This document shows positions 1 through 7,284 of a DNA stretch of 11,411 nt, piece by piece. The stretch lies in contig JAKSPX010000020.1 of assembly GCA_024404415.1 (NCBI GenBank), positions 1 to 11,411 of the forward strand. Reading direction: 5' to 3'. Below the pieces are notes generated by a model. It worked only from the letters and a program-made list of their open reading frames with translations. It was not told the DNA's origin and searched no databases. How positions within the stretch are numbered: the first letter of the stretch is position 1; the number at the start of each line of letters is the position of its first letter. Made by a program: the position numbers and the translations under genes. The DNA is from Clostridia bacterium (GTDB lineage: Bacteria > Bacillota > Clostridia > Oscillospirales > QAMX01).

Positions 1-651
1 GGTCATGGAGGCCATGCCGGTGGTGCAGTGGGTGTGGGGGATGACAGGCATATCGCCGTCAGCGTCCTTGATGCCCTTGATGAGGCCTTCGGCTTCGTAG
101 GGGCTCATGGTACCGGCCATATCCTTGAGGCAGATGGTCTCAAAGCCCATGCGCTTGAGTTCCTTGCACATCTCAACGTACTTTTCCACGGTGTGGACCG
201 GGCTCTGGGTGTAGGAGATGCAGCCGGAAGCGATGGTGTTGGCGGTGGCGTACTTCTTGGTGGCCTCGAGAGCGGTGCCGAGGTTTCTGAAGTCGTTCAG
301 AGCGTCGAAAATACGGATGATGTCGATGCCGTTCTTGATGGAGAGTTCAACAAACTTTTCCACGACGTCATCGTGATAATGCTTATAGCCGAGGAGGTTC
401 TGGCCGCGCAGGAGCATCTGCAGCTTGGTGTTGGGCATATTCTTGCGGATGTTGCGGAGTCTTTCCCACGGATCCTCGTTCAGGTAACGGAGGCAGGAGT
501 CAAAGGTCGCGCCGCCCCAGCACTCAACGGAATAATAACCCGCTTTGTCCATGGTGGGGAGGATCTTTTCGTAGTCGGCGTAGGGGAGACGGGTGGCCAT
601 CAGGGACTGGTTGGCGTCTCTCAGGACGGTTTCGGTAAGCTGTACTTTCAT
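1..651 (-). CDS. oadA: Oxaloacetate decarboxylase alpha / pyruvate carboxylase B-type carboxyltransferase, N-terminal part (cut by window edge)
   Basis: This is the carboxyltransferase domain that moves CO2 between a 2-oxo acid (oxaloacetate/pyruvate) and biotin in the cytoplasm. Only the first 217 residues are present; the rest of the domain and any biotin carrier domain lie beyond base 1. The family signature RDANQS is at residues 11-16, with D12 the expected metal ligand. CLKDMAG at 174-180 carries the lysine (K176) expected to be carbamylated at the metal centre, and HTH at 206-208 gives two more metal ligands. The start at 651 has GAAAGGA just upstream and matches the usual family N-terminus (MKVQLTETVLRDANQS). 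It has its own promoter and a leader of roughly 115 nt, so it is separate from the glycan operon behind it. Whether the complex is the sodium-pumping decarboxylase (with beta/gamma subunits) or a split pyruvate carboxylase cannot be told from this part. Confidence 0.93.
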   Translation of the reverse strand, partial: MKVQLTETVLRDANQSLMATRLPYADYEKILPTMDKAGYYSVECWGGATFDSCLRYLNEDPWERLRNIRKNMPNTKLQMLLRGQNLLGYKHYHDDVVEKFVELSIKNGIDIIRIFDALNDFRNLGTALEATKKYATANTIASGCISYTQSPVHTVEKYVEMCKELKRMGFETICLKDMAGTMSPYEAEGLIKGIKDADGDMPVIPHTHCTTGMASMT

Positions 652-771
652 TGTCTATTCCTTTCTATCGGTTTAGATTTTTTCAAGTCAATTCACGGCC
701 GCCGTCCCTCGGGAACGCACGGCTTGGGCTCTGAGATTTCTTTTTTATCTTCTGACCCAATTTCAAACGAT

Positions 772-800
772 ATCATACCATAAAGCGCCCGGTATTACAA
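772..800 (-). promoter_or_regulatory. Sigma-A-type promoter for oadA
   Basis: Read on the minus strand, a -35 TTGTAA (795-800) is followed by a 17-nt spacer and a -10 TATGAT (772-777). The spacer ends in TGG, giving an extended -10 TGGTATGAT. Transcription would start near 765, leaving a leader of about 115 nt before the ATG at 651. The leader contains a GC-rich stretch (about 697-722) that may form a small hairpin, but I do not recognise a known riboswitch in it. A short palindrome, GGCAAATTGCC (803-813), sits just upstream of the -35. Confidence 0.72.
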
Positions 801-802
801 TA

Positions 803-813
803 GGCAAATTGCC
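803..813. repeat. Short palindrome abutting the oadA -35, with a relative at 855-865
   Basis: GGCAAATTGCC is a perfect 5-bp inverted repeat around one central base, lying two bases upstream of the predicted -35 of the oadA promoter. A related site, GTCAAATTGGC at 855-865, shares the CAAATTG core 52 bp away. The pair could be an operator for a transcription factor; this is inference from position and symmetry only. The rest of the 652-914 gap shows no gene and no clear terminator for the operon that ends at 915. Confidence 0.25.
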
Positions 814-914
814 GTATTTCCCTGCGTTTTTCATGGCCGTATCCGCGTTCATTTGTCAAATTGGCGGAAGAAGCGGGTAAAAATCGCAAATATTCTTAAC
901 AGGAGGCACTTTCG

Positions 915-1820
915 TTATTTTTCATAGCCGTATTTTTCGTAGAAACGGTCAAGCGCGTACCAGAGCGCCTTTTCCTCCTCGGGGGTGATGGCGAGCTGAG
1001 GCGCACGGACGTGGGAATCGAAGAGTCCGCGCCACTTGAGCGCCGACTTGAACCACGCCGCGCTCGCGCCGCCCTTCAGGATGTCCGCGATCTCGTCGGC
1101 CTCCTGTTGTTTTTCGCGCGCAAGCTCGAGATCTCCCGCTTCATAAGCCTTTTTGACGGCGACGAAGGGCTCCGGGCAGGCCGAGGAGCAGCCCGAGACC
1201 GTGCCGTCGCAGCCCATGGCAAGCACCGGGAGCAGGAGCCTATCGGCCCCCTGCAAAACAGAGAAATTCCTTTCGCGGATCGCGAGGAAGCGCACCGTCT
1301 CGGAGATGTCGGCGAAGCTATGTTTGATGCCGATCACGTTTTCTGAGGTCTCGGCGATCTTCGCGGCCGTGGCGGGCGAGAAAGAAACCGACGTGCACTG
1401 CGGGAGATGGTAAAGGTAGATCGGAAAGTCGGAGGGAAGGGCGCGGGAGATATTTTCATAATAGGCGATCATTTCGCGCGGGGTCATGCCGAAGAAGGCG
1501 GGAGTGATGACGCCGACGCCGTCCGCGCCGATCAGAGACGCGTGCTTGGAAAGAGCGATCACCTCGTCCGGGTCGTGCGCGCCGGTGTGGATGAAGACGG
1601 TGGCGCGGCCGTCCGCGGCCTTCACGACCGTCTCGGCGGTCATTTTGCGTTCCTCTTCCTTTAATTTATACATTTCGCCCGTCGTGCCGAGCGGATAAAG
1701 GCAGTCAACGCCCTTTTCCAGAAGGAAATCCACGTGTGCCCGAAGCGCACCATGGTCGACCTTTCCCTTTTCGTCAAATGGGGTGATCATGGCGCAGGTC
1801 ACGCCGTAAAGCTTTTTCAT
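915..1820 (-). CDS. DHDPS/N-acetylneuraminate lyase superfamily aldolase (pyruvate-forming), substrate unknown
   Basis: A 301-residue class I aldolase TIM barrel, the usual length for the family. Members form a Schiff base between a lysine and pyruvate and cleave or build 2-keto acids. Visible are GTTGE (45-49), the catalytic tyrosine in the strand ending YLYHLP (Y137), and the Schiff-base lysine in GIKHS (K166). The arginine that follows the tyrosine motif in true dihydrodipicolinate synthases (YNxPxR) is replaced by cysteine (YHLPQC), so lysine biosynthesis is unlikely. A sugar-acid aldolase such as a 2-keto-3-deoxygluconate or sialic-acid type fits better. The ATG at 1820 has GGGAG eight bases upstream and gives the family-typical start MKKLYGVTCAMITPF; an in-frame ATG at 1874 overlaps the preceding gene and lacks a ribosome site. 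It is the last gene of a three-gene operon, 13 nt behind the beta-helix gene. Family confidence is high; substrate is inferred. Confidence 0.92.
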   Translation of the reverse strand: MKKLYGVTCAMITPFDEKGKVDHGALRAHVDFLLEKGVDCLYPLGTTGEMYKLKEEERKMTAETVVKAADGRATVFIHTGAHDPDEVIALSKHASLIGADGVGVITPAFFGMTPREMIAYYENISRALPSDFPIYLYHLPQCTSVSFSPATAAKIAETSENVIGIKHSFADISETVRFLAIRERNFSVLQGADRLLLPVLAMGCDGTVSGCSSACPEPFVAVKKAYEAGDLELAREKQQEADEIADILKGGASAAWFKSALKWRGLFDSHVRAPQLAITPEEEKALWYALDRFYEKYGYEK

Positions 1821-1833
1821 CCCTTTCACTCCC

Positions 1834-3441
1834 TTACATATCGCAGTTGATGCTTCCGCAGTTTTTGATCTCATGCGTCTTTTCGCACTTCTGATCTTCT
1901 ATTATATTCTTTTCGATCACAAGCGACCTGATGTTGTCCGCGTAGACCAAAGGCGCAGTGTTCCCCTTGAAGGTGTTTTCGCGGATGGTAATGGACTGAT
2001 GGTAGAATTCGCCCTCGTTATAGACCTCGCGCGGCAGCACTTCGATGACGTTTTCGCCCCAGGTGTGGGTGAACTTGCAGTTTTCAAAGGTATTTTTCTC
2101 GATCACCACGTCGCTCGTGCCGCCCGATTCAAACCAGTACTGGCCGTCGCTTTCAAAGAGGATGGCAACGCCGGTGGTGTGGAAGTAGTTATCGTGGATG
2201 CGCACCTTTCCCTTGGCCGCGACCAGCATACCGCGGGCGCGGTTATTCTCCACGCGATTGCGGGCAAATTCCAGATCGGAGCTCCAGGTCAGATCCTCGC
2301 AGACGTCGCCGACGCGGATGGAGGCGGTGCCGCCCTTCACGTAGATCTTGGTGATCTCCATGTTGACTTCCTCGGCCTTGACGACGGTATATTCCCCGTT
2401 CGGGATGAGGGATTTCGGGTCGAGTGTCTGGAAGGCATCGCCCGCCTGATAGATATCGATGCCCTTGGCCTCCTCGTGCATATACCGCACGGTGATATAG
2501 TCGTCGGTCTTCGCGATGATCTTGGTGAAGATGCCGTGGATATTCAGTGCGTCGTCAAGCTGCTCGGAGAAGGAGGAATCGGTCACCTTGACAAGGCCCT
2601 TGCAGTGGACGAAGTGGGTCGCATCCGCGTCGAGAGAGTTGAGGTGTCCCCTGCCCGCTTTCACGACCATGCCTTCGATGGTGACGTTTTCGGTCATTTG
2701 GGCCAGGACCCCCATGGCGTACCCGCGGAGCATGGTCACGTCCTTAACGAAGACGTCCTTGGCGTGGGAGGCGACGATGTTGCAGGCCTGGCGCATGTAG
2801 GCCGCGCGGAGGGTCAGGTTGGTGCCGACCGGGACGTCGATGCCGGGGTTTTTCACGCGGATGGTCTTCTCGCCGGTCTTTTCAAAATAGATATTTTCGC
2901 TCGGCGACCAGTGATCGCGCGAGGTCTCGAGATAATCCATGCTGTCGTTCGCGCCGCGGACAAAGAAGGCGCGGAAGGGCTGGCGGGTGCCGGAAATGTC
3001 GGTGTGGTAAAGCATGCCGCGGTCGATCTCGTAGCCGTCCTCGGATTCTGTTTCAAGGTCGATATAGTCCTCCCCGACTTCCCGCACGATGGTCTCCAAA
3101 AGCAGGATGCCGGAATAGTCGATGGTGAGGTTTTTCACCGTGATGTTTTCGGATTTGGTGATATAGAAAGGCGTGATGCAGCCGTGGAACATAAAGGTCG
3201 CGCCGCCGCCGTCCACGGTGAAATCCTTCATACCCTTCAATAGGAAGGCGATACGGTAAATGCCGTAGATATCGTGGTTGGAGACGTGCATCACGTCCTC
3301 GGAGGCCATCTCCGGGTAGAAATCGTAGACGACCTTTTCAAAGACGATGCCGTCCTCGCCCTTTTCCTTACAATAGGAAAGCGCGTTGAAGACGTTGAAG
3401 GCATGGTTCCCGGTGGTCTGAAAATCCTTATAAAATACCAT
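1834..3441 (-). CDS. Right-handed parallel beta-helix protein, GH110-like (putative glycosidase)
   Basis: A 535-residue protein built of repeated short beta-strand coils, for example ENITVKNLTID (99-109), ENVTIEGMVVK (251-261), SDVVIEKNTFEN (443-454) and QSITIRENTFKGN (482-494), which is the pattern of a right-handed parallel beta-helix (pectate-lyase/GH28/GH110 fold). The stretch with LDADATHF (270-277) followed by QLDDALNIHG (294-303) looks like GH110 alpha-1,3-galactosidases, where a neighbouring Asp pair in such a position is thought to be catalytic; D296 and D297 are the candidates. This match is from memory of the family. No signal peptide or membrane segment is present, so it should act in the cytoplasm, unlike typical secreted GH110 enzymes. 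The ATG at 3441 has GAGGAGG at ideal spacing and lies 13 nt after the stop of the heparinase-like gene, so the two are co-transcribed. The longer in-frame start at 3603 lies inside that gene and reads as low-complexity shadow, so it was dropped. Confidence 0.85.
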   Translation of the reverse strand: MVFYKDFQTTGNHAFNVFNALSYCKEKGEDGIVFEKVVYDFYPEMASEDVMHVSNHDIYGIYRIAFLLKGMKDFTVDGGGATFMFHGCITPFYITKSENITVKNLTIDYSGILLLETIVREVGEDYIDLETESEDGYEIDRGMLYHTDISGTRQPFRAFFVRGANDSMDYLETSRDHWSPSENIYFEKTGEKTIRVKNPGIDVPVGTNLTLRAAYMRQACNIVASHAKDVFVKDVTMLRGYAMGVLAQMTENVTIEGMVVKAGRGHLNSLDADATHFVHCKGLVKVTDSSFSEQLDDALNIHGIFTKIIAKTDDYITVRYMHEEAKGIDIYQAGDAFQTLDPKSLIPNGEYTVVKAEEVNMEITKIYVKGGTASIRVGDVCEDLTWSSDLEFARNRVENNRARGMLVAAKGKVRIHDNYFHTTGVAILFESDGQYWFESGGTSDVVIEKNTFENCKFTHTWGENVIEVLPREVYNEGEFYHQSITIRENTFKGNTAPLVYADNIRSLVIEKNIIEDQKCEKTHEIKNCGSINCDM

Positions 3442-3454
3442 ATTGTGATCCTCC

Positions 3455-5131
3455 TCAGAAAGTAAAGACAGCGCGGAAGGTGTTTTCGCCCGGCAGCACC
3501 TCAAAATCCAGGCACCAGACCGGCACACCGTCCTCGCCGAAGGTCGGCGTGTGGATGAGATGCTTCTCCTCGCGGAGGGTGAGCTTTGCTTTCTCCGCAT
3601 CAAAGGTGAGCGTCACGCCTTGGACTCTGACGTGATCTTCATATATGTCGGGCTTGACAAGTGTCACGAAGCGCTCGGTGAAGGTTTTTTCGCCGCAGTC
3701 GAAGGTATCTACGAGGATCATCTCCTCCTCACCTGCGATGATGCGGCGGGAGAGAGCGGAGATAACGCCCTTTTCATAGGCGTCCGCCATCTCCACCGTC
3801 ACACCGTCGGCGTTCCGGGCGATGGTTCCTTTGTAGGCGCGGCCTTCCTTCTGCCCCTGCCCCGCGATATAGGGAACGCTGTGGCCGAAGGAGGAATTGC
3901 AGAGGATGGTGTAGCGGGTCGCGGGTTCGAAATACTGGCGGGTATAAAGCCCCGAGCCGAGATCCACGAAGACCTGCCCCTCGTCGGTGGCAAGGATGAA
4001 GGAGCCGATATCGTTGTGATTATGCGGCTCGTCGTTGTGCCCGGCCTTGATGGCGACGGCGTATTTTCCCCTCCTCGCGAGATACTGCCCCGCGTCGGGG
4101 AGGAAGATATCCTTCTCCGTGAGAGGAGAGGACTTTTCGGCGGGGTCGAAATACAGAAACGCGCGCAGATAGATGAGCCAGCCGATGTTGCCGCCCCAGA
4201 CCGAGAGATTCTCTTCGGGCGGAAGCGGTACGCTTTTCGGGAAGCGGGCGTGGAGGTAATGCTGGAGCCCGAGGTCAGCGATGCCGGTCGACGTGCCGTC
4301 GGAATAGCTGACGGTGGTCACGCCGCGCAGGATGCTCCGGGGGATGTAGCCCGCGATCCTTTCGACCTTGGGATCGTCAAGGAGGTCTTTCCCCGTGAAG
4401 CGCTTATACAGATCGGAAAACCACACGAAATACCCGAATCCGTAGAGCCAGTAGCTGAAGCCCTCGAGGCAGGTGCCGTCCTCCGGGAAGCCGGAGAGGA
4501 AGCATTTCATGGTCGCAAGCAGACGCGGCTCCTGACGTTTGAATTCCGCCGGGTCTGCATACATCAGCGTGCACCCGACAGCCCCAGCGCAGACGGCTGC
4601 CCAGTTGTTGTCGGTCGTCTCCCAGCCGAAATGTCCCTCACGATAGGTCTCGATGACGCGGCGGCGGATCTCCTTATGGACGCGGTCGCGGATGACCTCG
4701 TCCAGTCTCTCGCCGAGGACGAACGTGATCTCGGCAAGCGCCATCCCGGTCTCGGCGTTGAAGAGATCGACGATCGAAAGGTCGCCCTTGAGCGTCCCGT
4801 CGGTGTGCGCCGGGAGCGCCCAGGAGTATTCATCCAGGATGGCCCACATCACGTCTTCGATGGCGACCAGGTATTTTTCCTCTTCGGGGTATAAAAGCGC
4901 CAGGATCGCACCGGCCGAAAGGACGATGCGGCGGTGAAAATAGGGCTTTTCAAACCGGGAGCGGTCGCCGTCGCCGTAAAAGCGGCGCCGATCCCGGTAG
5001 CGGAGGGCAGGATATTCCTCCTGCACGTTTTCTTCAAAGCGGGTCTTTATATGGCTGATGATCGACTGATAAGCCGGATCCTTCCGGACGCTCTGCCAGA
5101 AGGCCGGGCTTTTGGCTTTTTCAGGGAGCAT
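3455..5131 (-). CDS. Heparinase II/III family protein (putative cytoplasmic polysaccharide/oligosaccharide lyase)
   Basis: A 558-residue protein with the two-domain plan of heparinase II/III-like lyases: an N-terminal alpha/alpha toroid (roughly 1-330) and a C-terminal beta-sandwich (roughly 340-558). Candidate active-site parts are all visible: NNW at 175-177 (an Asn at this point is used in PL12-like enzymes), the tyrosine-rich EGFSYWLYGFGYF segment (Y227, Y230), and the HNHNDIGSF motif at 370-378, the family's central His/metal region. GHSVP near 416-420 matches the later conserved histidine segment. Such enzymes cleave uronic-acid-containing glycans by beta-elimination, leaving an unsaturated uronate. 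There is no signal peptide (MLPEKAKSPAFW...), so imported oligosaccharides are the likely substrate. The ATG at 5131 is preceded by GGAGGTG at 7 nt. It is the first gene of the operon, about 25 nt behind a good promoter, and is followed 13 nt later by the beta-helix gene. The exact PL family and substrate cannot be assigned here. Confidence 0.9.
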   Translation of the reverse strand: MLPEKAKSPAFWQSVRKDPAYQSIISHIKTRFEENVQEEYPALRYRDRRRFYGDGDRSRFEKPYFHRRIVLSAGAILALLYPEEEKYLVAIEDVMWAILDEYSWALPAHTDGTLKGDLSIVDLFNAETGMALAEITFVLGERLDEVIRDRVHKEIRRRVIETYREGHFGWETTDNNWAAVCAGAVGCTLMYADPAEFKRQEPRLLATMKCFLSGFPEDGTCLEGFSYWLYGFGYFVWFSDLYKRFTGKDLLDDPKVERIAGYIPRSILRGVTTVSYSDGTSTGIADLGLQHYLHARFPKSVPLPPEENLSVWGGNIGWLIYLRAFLYFDPAEKSSPLTEKDIFLPDAGQYLARRGKYAVAIKAGHNDEPHNHNDIGSFILATDEGQVFVDLGSGLYTRQYFEPATRYTILCNSSFGHSVPYIAGQGQKEGRAYKGTIARNADGVTVEMADAYEKGVISALSRRIIAGEEEMILVDTFDCGEKTFTERFVTLVKPDIYEDHVRVQGVTLTFDAEKAKLTLREEKHLIHTPTFGEDGVPVWCLDFEVLPGENTFRAVFTF

Positions 5132-5161
5132 AGCGGCACCTCCGAAAATTTCACTACATTT

Positions 5162-5191
5162 ATTTTACCACAGTTCTTTCTTCCGCGTCAA
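5162..5191 (-). promoter_or_regulatory. Promoter of the heparinase-like / beta-helix / aldolase operon
   Basis: On the minus strand TTGACG (5186-5191) is followed by an 18-nt spacer and TAAAAT (5162-5167), again preceded by TGG, giving TGGTAAAAT. The predicted start is near 5155, only about 25 nt before the ATG, with GGAGG in between. No clear operator or catabolite-response-like palindrome was seen next to it. Confidence 0.72.
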
Positions 5192-5284
5192 TCACCGATT
5201 GTCTCTCTGCGGAATCAAACCCACGGAATGAAAGCGGCTTTGAAAACTTTTTCCGCGTTTTTCCCGCTTTTTCCAAACCTCTCC

Positions 5285-5313
5285 TTGAAAAAGGCGGCGT
5301 CTTGTGGTACAAT
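5285..5313 (+). promoter_or_regulatory. Promoter of the ddl-murI gene cluster
   Basis: TTGAAA (5285-5290), a 17-nt spacer and TACAAT (5308-5313), with an extended -10 TGGTACAAT. Transcription should start near 5320, about 57 nt before ddl. The leader holds a small imperfect stem (5322-5328 with 5338-5346) of doubtful meaning. The promoter points away from the operon promoter at 5162-5191; the two divergent units share the 245-bp gap. Confidence 0.75.
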
Positions 5314-5376
5314 GTGTTTTTGCAGGGCAGGCCAAGAGCCCTCTGCCAAATTTTCGATATGTTGTGAGGTCACGTT

Positions 5377-6453
5377 ATGTCCAAGATCCAGCTCGGCGTC
5401 ATTTTCGGCGGCGCCTCCTCCGAACACGAGGTTTCCTGCGTTTCCGCGGCGTCGGTCATCTCCAACCTCTCCGAAGACAAGTACGATATATATAAAATCG
5501 GCATCACCAGGGAAGGCCGCTGGTATTATTTCACCAGCGATCTGGGTAAGCTCCCGACGGGCGAGTGGGAAAAGGACGCTTCTTTGGTCCCCTGCTCCAT
5601 CCTGCCCGACAGCGCCGTTCACGGCATGGTCGTTCTCGGCGAAAAGCCGGAATTCATCCGCCTCGACTGCGTCTTCCCGGTGCTCCACGGCAAGAACGGC
5701 GAAGACGGCACCATTCAGGGCCTCTTTGAATTAGCCGGTATCCCCTACGTCGGCTGCGGCGTGTTCGCTTCCTCCGCCTCCATGGATAAGGCCTACACCA
5801 AGATCGTCGCCGAATCCATCGGCGTGACGCAGGCGAAGTACCTTACCTTCCGTAAATTTGATTTTGATAAAGATCCCGAAAGCTTCTATGCGGCAGCCGA
5901 AGAAAAGCTCGGTTACCCGATCTTCGTCAAGCCCGCCAACGCGGGAAGCTCGGTCGGCATCTCCAAGGCCAAGACCCGCGAAGGGCTCGTCGAAGCCATC
6001 GCGCTGGCCTTCGTCCACGACCGCAAGATCGTCCTTGAGGAAGCCGTTGTCGGCCGTGAGCTGGAAACCGCCGTTTTAGGCAATGAAGAACTCGAGGTCG
6101 CCGTGGTCGGCGAAGTCCTCGCCGCCGACGAATTCTATTCCTACGACGCGAAGTATTCCAATGCCGATTCCAAGACGGTCATTCCCGCCGAAAACCTCTC
6201 CAAAGAGAAGTCCGACGAGATCCGCGAGACCGCCCGCCGCATCTTCACGGCTCTGGACGGGCGCGGCTTCTCCCGCGTGGATTTCTTCCTCCGCGCGTCG
6301 GATAACGCCGTGGTCTTCAACGAGATCAACACCATCCCCGGCTTCACCAGTATCAGCATGTATCCCAAGCTCTTCGCGGCCTGCGGCGTCTCCTACGGCG
6401 AGCTCTGCGACCGTCTTGTCGCCTGCGCTCTGGAAGAGCACGCGAAAAACTGA
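5377..6453 (+). CDS. ddl: D-alanine--D-alanine ligase
   Basis: An ATP-grasp ligase that joins two D-alanines for the peptidoglycan stem peptide, in the cytoplasm. The 358-residue length is normal for the Gram-positive form. GGASSEHEVS (11-20) contains the glutamate (E16) equivalent to E15 of E. coli DdlB; LHGKNGEDGTIQG follows at 103-115; AGSSVGISK (189-197) carries the active-site serine; NEINTIPGFT (315-324) supplies Mg/ATP ligands. In the omega-loop the sequence YSYDAKY ends with Y260, equivalent to DdlB Y216, which is typical of D-Ala-D-Ala enzymes; Van-type D-Ala-D-Lac ligases have a different loop. So this should be the housekeeping enzyme, not a vancomycin-resistance gene. GAGGT sits 6 nt before the ATG at 5377. 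murI follows after 9 nt, forming a cell-wall pair. Confidence 0.96.
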   Translation: MSKIQLGVIFGGASSEHEVSCVSAASVISNLSEDKYDIYKIGITREGRWYYFTSDLGKLPTGEWEKDASLVPCSILPDSAVHGMVVLGEKPEFIRLDCVFPVLHGKNGEDGTIQGLFELAGIPYVGCGVFASSASMDKAYTKIVAESIGVTQAKYLTFRKFDFDKDPESFYAAAEEKLGYPIFVKPANAGSSVGISKAKTREGLVEAIALAFVHDRKIVLEEAVVGRELETAVLGNEELEVAVVGEVLAADEFYSYDAKYSNADSKTVIPAENLSKEKSDEIRETARRIFTALDGRGFSRVDFFLRASDNAVVFNEINTIPGFTSISMYPKLFAACGVSYGELCDRLVACALEEHAKN

Positions 6454-6462
6454 GGAAGCGCC

Positions 6463-7275
6463 ATGGATAACCGACCCATCGGCGTCTTTGACAGCGGCCT
6501 CGGCGGCCTGACCGCCGTGAAACAGCTCATGGAGAAAATGCCGGGCGAGCGCATCGTCTATTTCGGCGATACCGGGCGCGTGCCCTACGGCACCCGTTCG
6601 CGTGAAACGCTCATCCGCTACACCGGCGAGGCCATCGACCTTCTGAAATCCAAAAACGTCAAGCGCATCCTCATCGCCTGCGGCACCGCCTCCACCGTTC
6701 TCGAAGCGGTCGGGCACGACGGGCTGACCCCGGTTTCCGGCGTTTTGTACGCCGCCTCCCGCGCCGCCGTGAAGGCGACCAAAAATAAAAAGATCGGTCT
6801 GATCGCCACCGCCCGCTCCATCCGAAGCGGCGAATACGAAAGGATCATCGCCTCCCTCGACCCGGAAGTGAAGGTCATAAGCAAGGCCTGCCCGCTTCTG
6901 GTGCCGCTCATTGAGGCCGGGCGCATTTCGCTTACCGACGAGGTCTGCCGCATCGTGGTCGGTGAGTACCTCGAAGAGATCAAGGCCGCCGGGGTCGACA
7001 CCCTCATCCTCGGCTGCACCCACTACCCCATCATCCGCGACGTCATCGACCGCGCGATGGATGGCAACGCCGTCCTCATCGACGCGGGAGCCGCCGCGGC
7101 CGAAGAGGTCAAGGAGCTCATGACTCAGGAGGGTACCCTCTCCGACGGCGAAAACGCGGGCGCGGAATTCTACGTCAGCGACTTCCCGGAGGGCTTTGCG
7201 ACGGTCGGCTCCATGTTTCTGGGGCAGGAGATCGCCGGGGCGGTCGAAAAGATCGATCTTCCCACACGCGGATAA
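6463..7275 (+). CDS. murI: Glutamate racemase
   Basis: Converts L-glutamate to D-glutamate for peptidoglycan without a cofactor, using two cysteines. The 270 residues show the N-terminal DSGLGGLT (10-17, D10 being the conserved acid), GDTGRVPYG (35-43), the first catalytic cysteine in IACGTAS (C73) and the second in GCTHYP (C185). The first motif is normally ACNTAS; here Asn is Gly (G74). This variant occurs in some clostridial sequences as far as I recall, and both cysteines are intact. The ribosome site (TGAGGAAG) overlaps the ddl stop codon and the gap is 9 nt, so translation of the two genes is probably coupled. Confidence 0.94.
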   Translation: MDNRPIGVFDSGLGGLTAVKQLMEKMPGERIVYFGDTGRVPYGTRSRETLIRYTGEAIDLLKSKNVKRILIACGTASTVLEAVGHDGLTPVSGVLYAASRAAVKATKNKKIGLIATARSIRSGEYERIIASLDPEVKVISKACPLLVPLIEAGRISLTDEVCRIVVGEYLEEIKAAGVDTLILGCTHYPIIRDVIDRAMDGNAVLIDAGAAAAEEVKELMTQEGTLSDGENAGAEFYVSDFPEGFATVGSMFLGQEIAGAVEKIDLPTRG

Positions 7276-7284
7276 AAGAAAGGA

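Noticed and set aside
28..783. 251-codon open frame on the plus strand over the oadA region
   Set aside because: The minus strand encodes the well-conserved carboxyltransferase domain here and its promoter overlaps the frame's end.
915..1874. Longer 319-codon start of the aldolase gene
   Set aside because: The extra 18 residues overlap the end of the beta-helix gene, are not family-like and lack a ribosome site; the ATG at 1820 has one.
1873..3243. 456-codon open frame on the plus strand opposite the beta-helix gene
   Set aside because: Composition is a mirror of the minus-strand gene; no ribosome site and no family features.
3551..4894. 447-codon open frame on the plus strand opposite the heparinase-like gene
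   Set aside because: The minus-strand frame has the NNW and HNHND motifs of the family; the plus frame is a composition shadow.
5322..5346. Attenuator hairpin in the ddl leader
   Set aside because: Stem of 4+3 bp with a two-base bulge, followed by only a four-T run; too weak to call.
5377..6453. Vancomycin-resistance type D-Ala-D-Lac/D-Ser ligase
   Set aside because: The omega loop YSYDAKY keeps the tyrosine of D-Ala-D-Ala enzymes and the gene sits beside murI, with no vanH/vanX-like neighbour.
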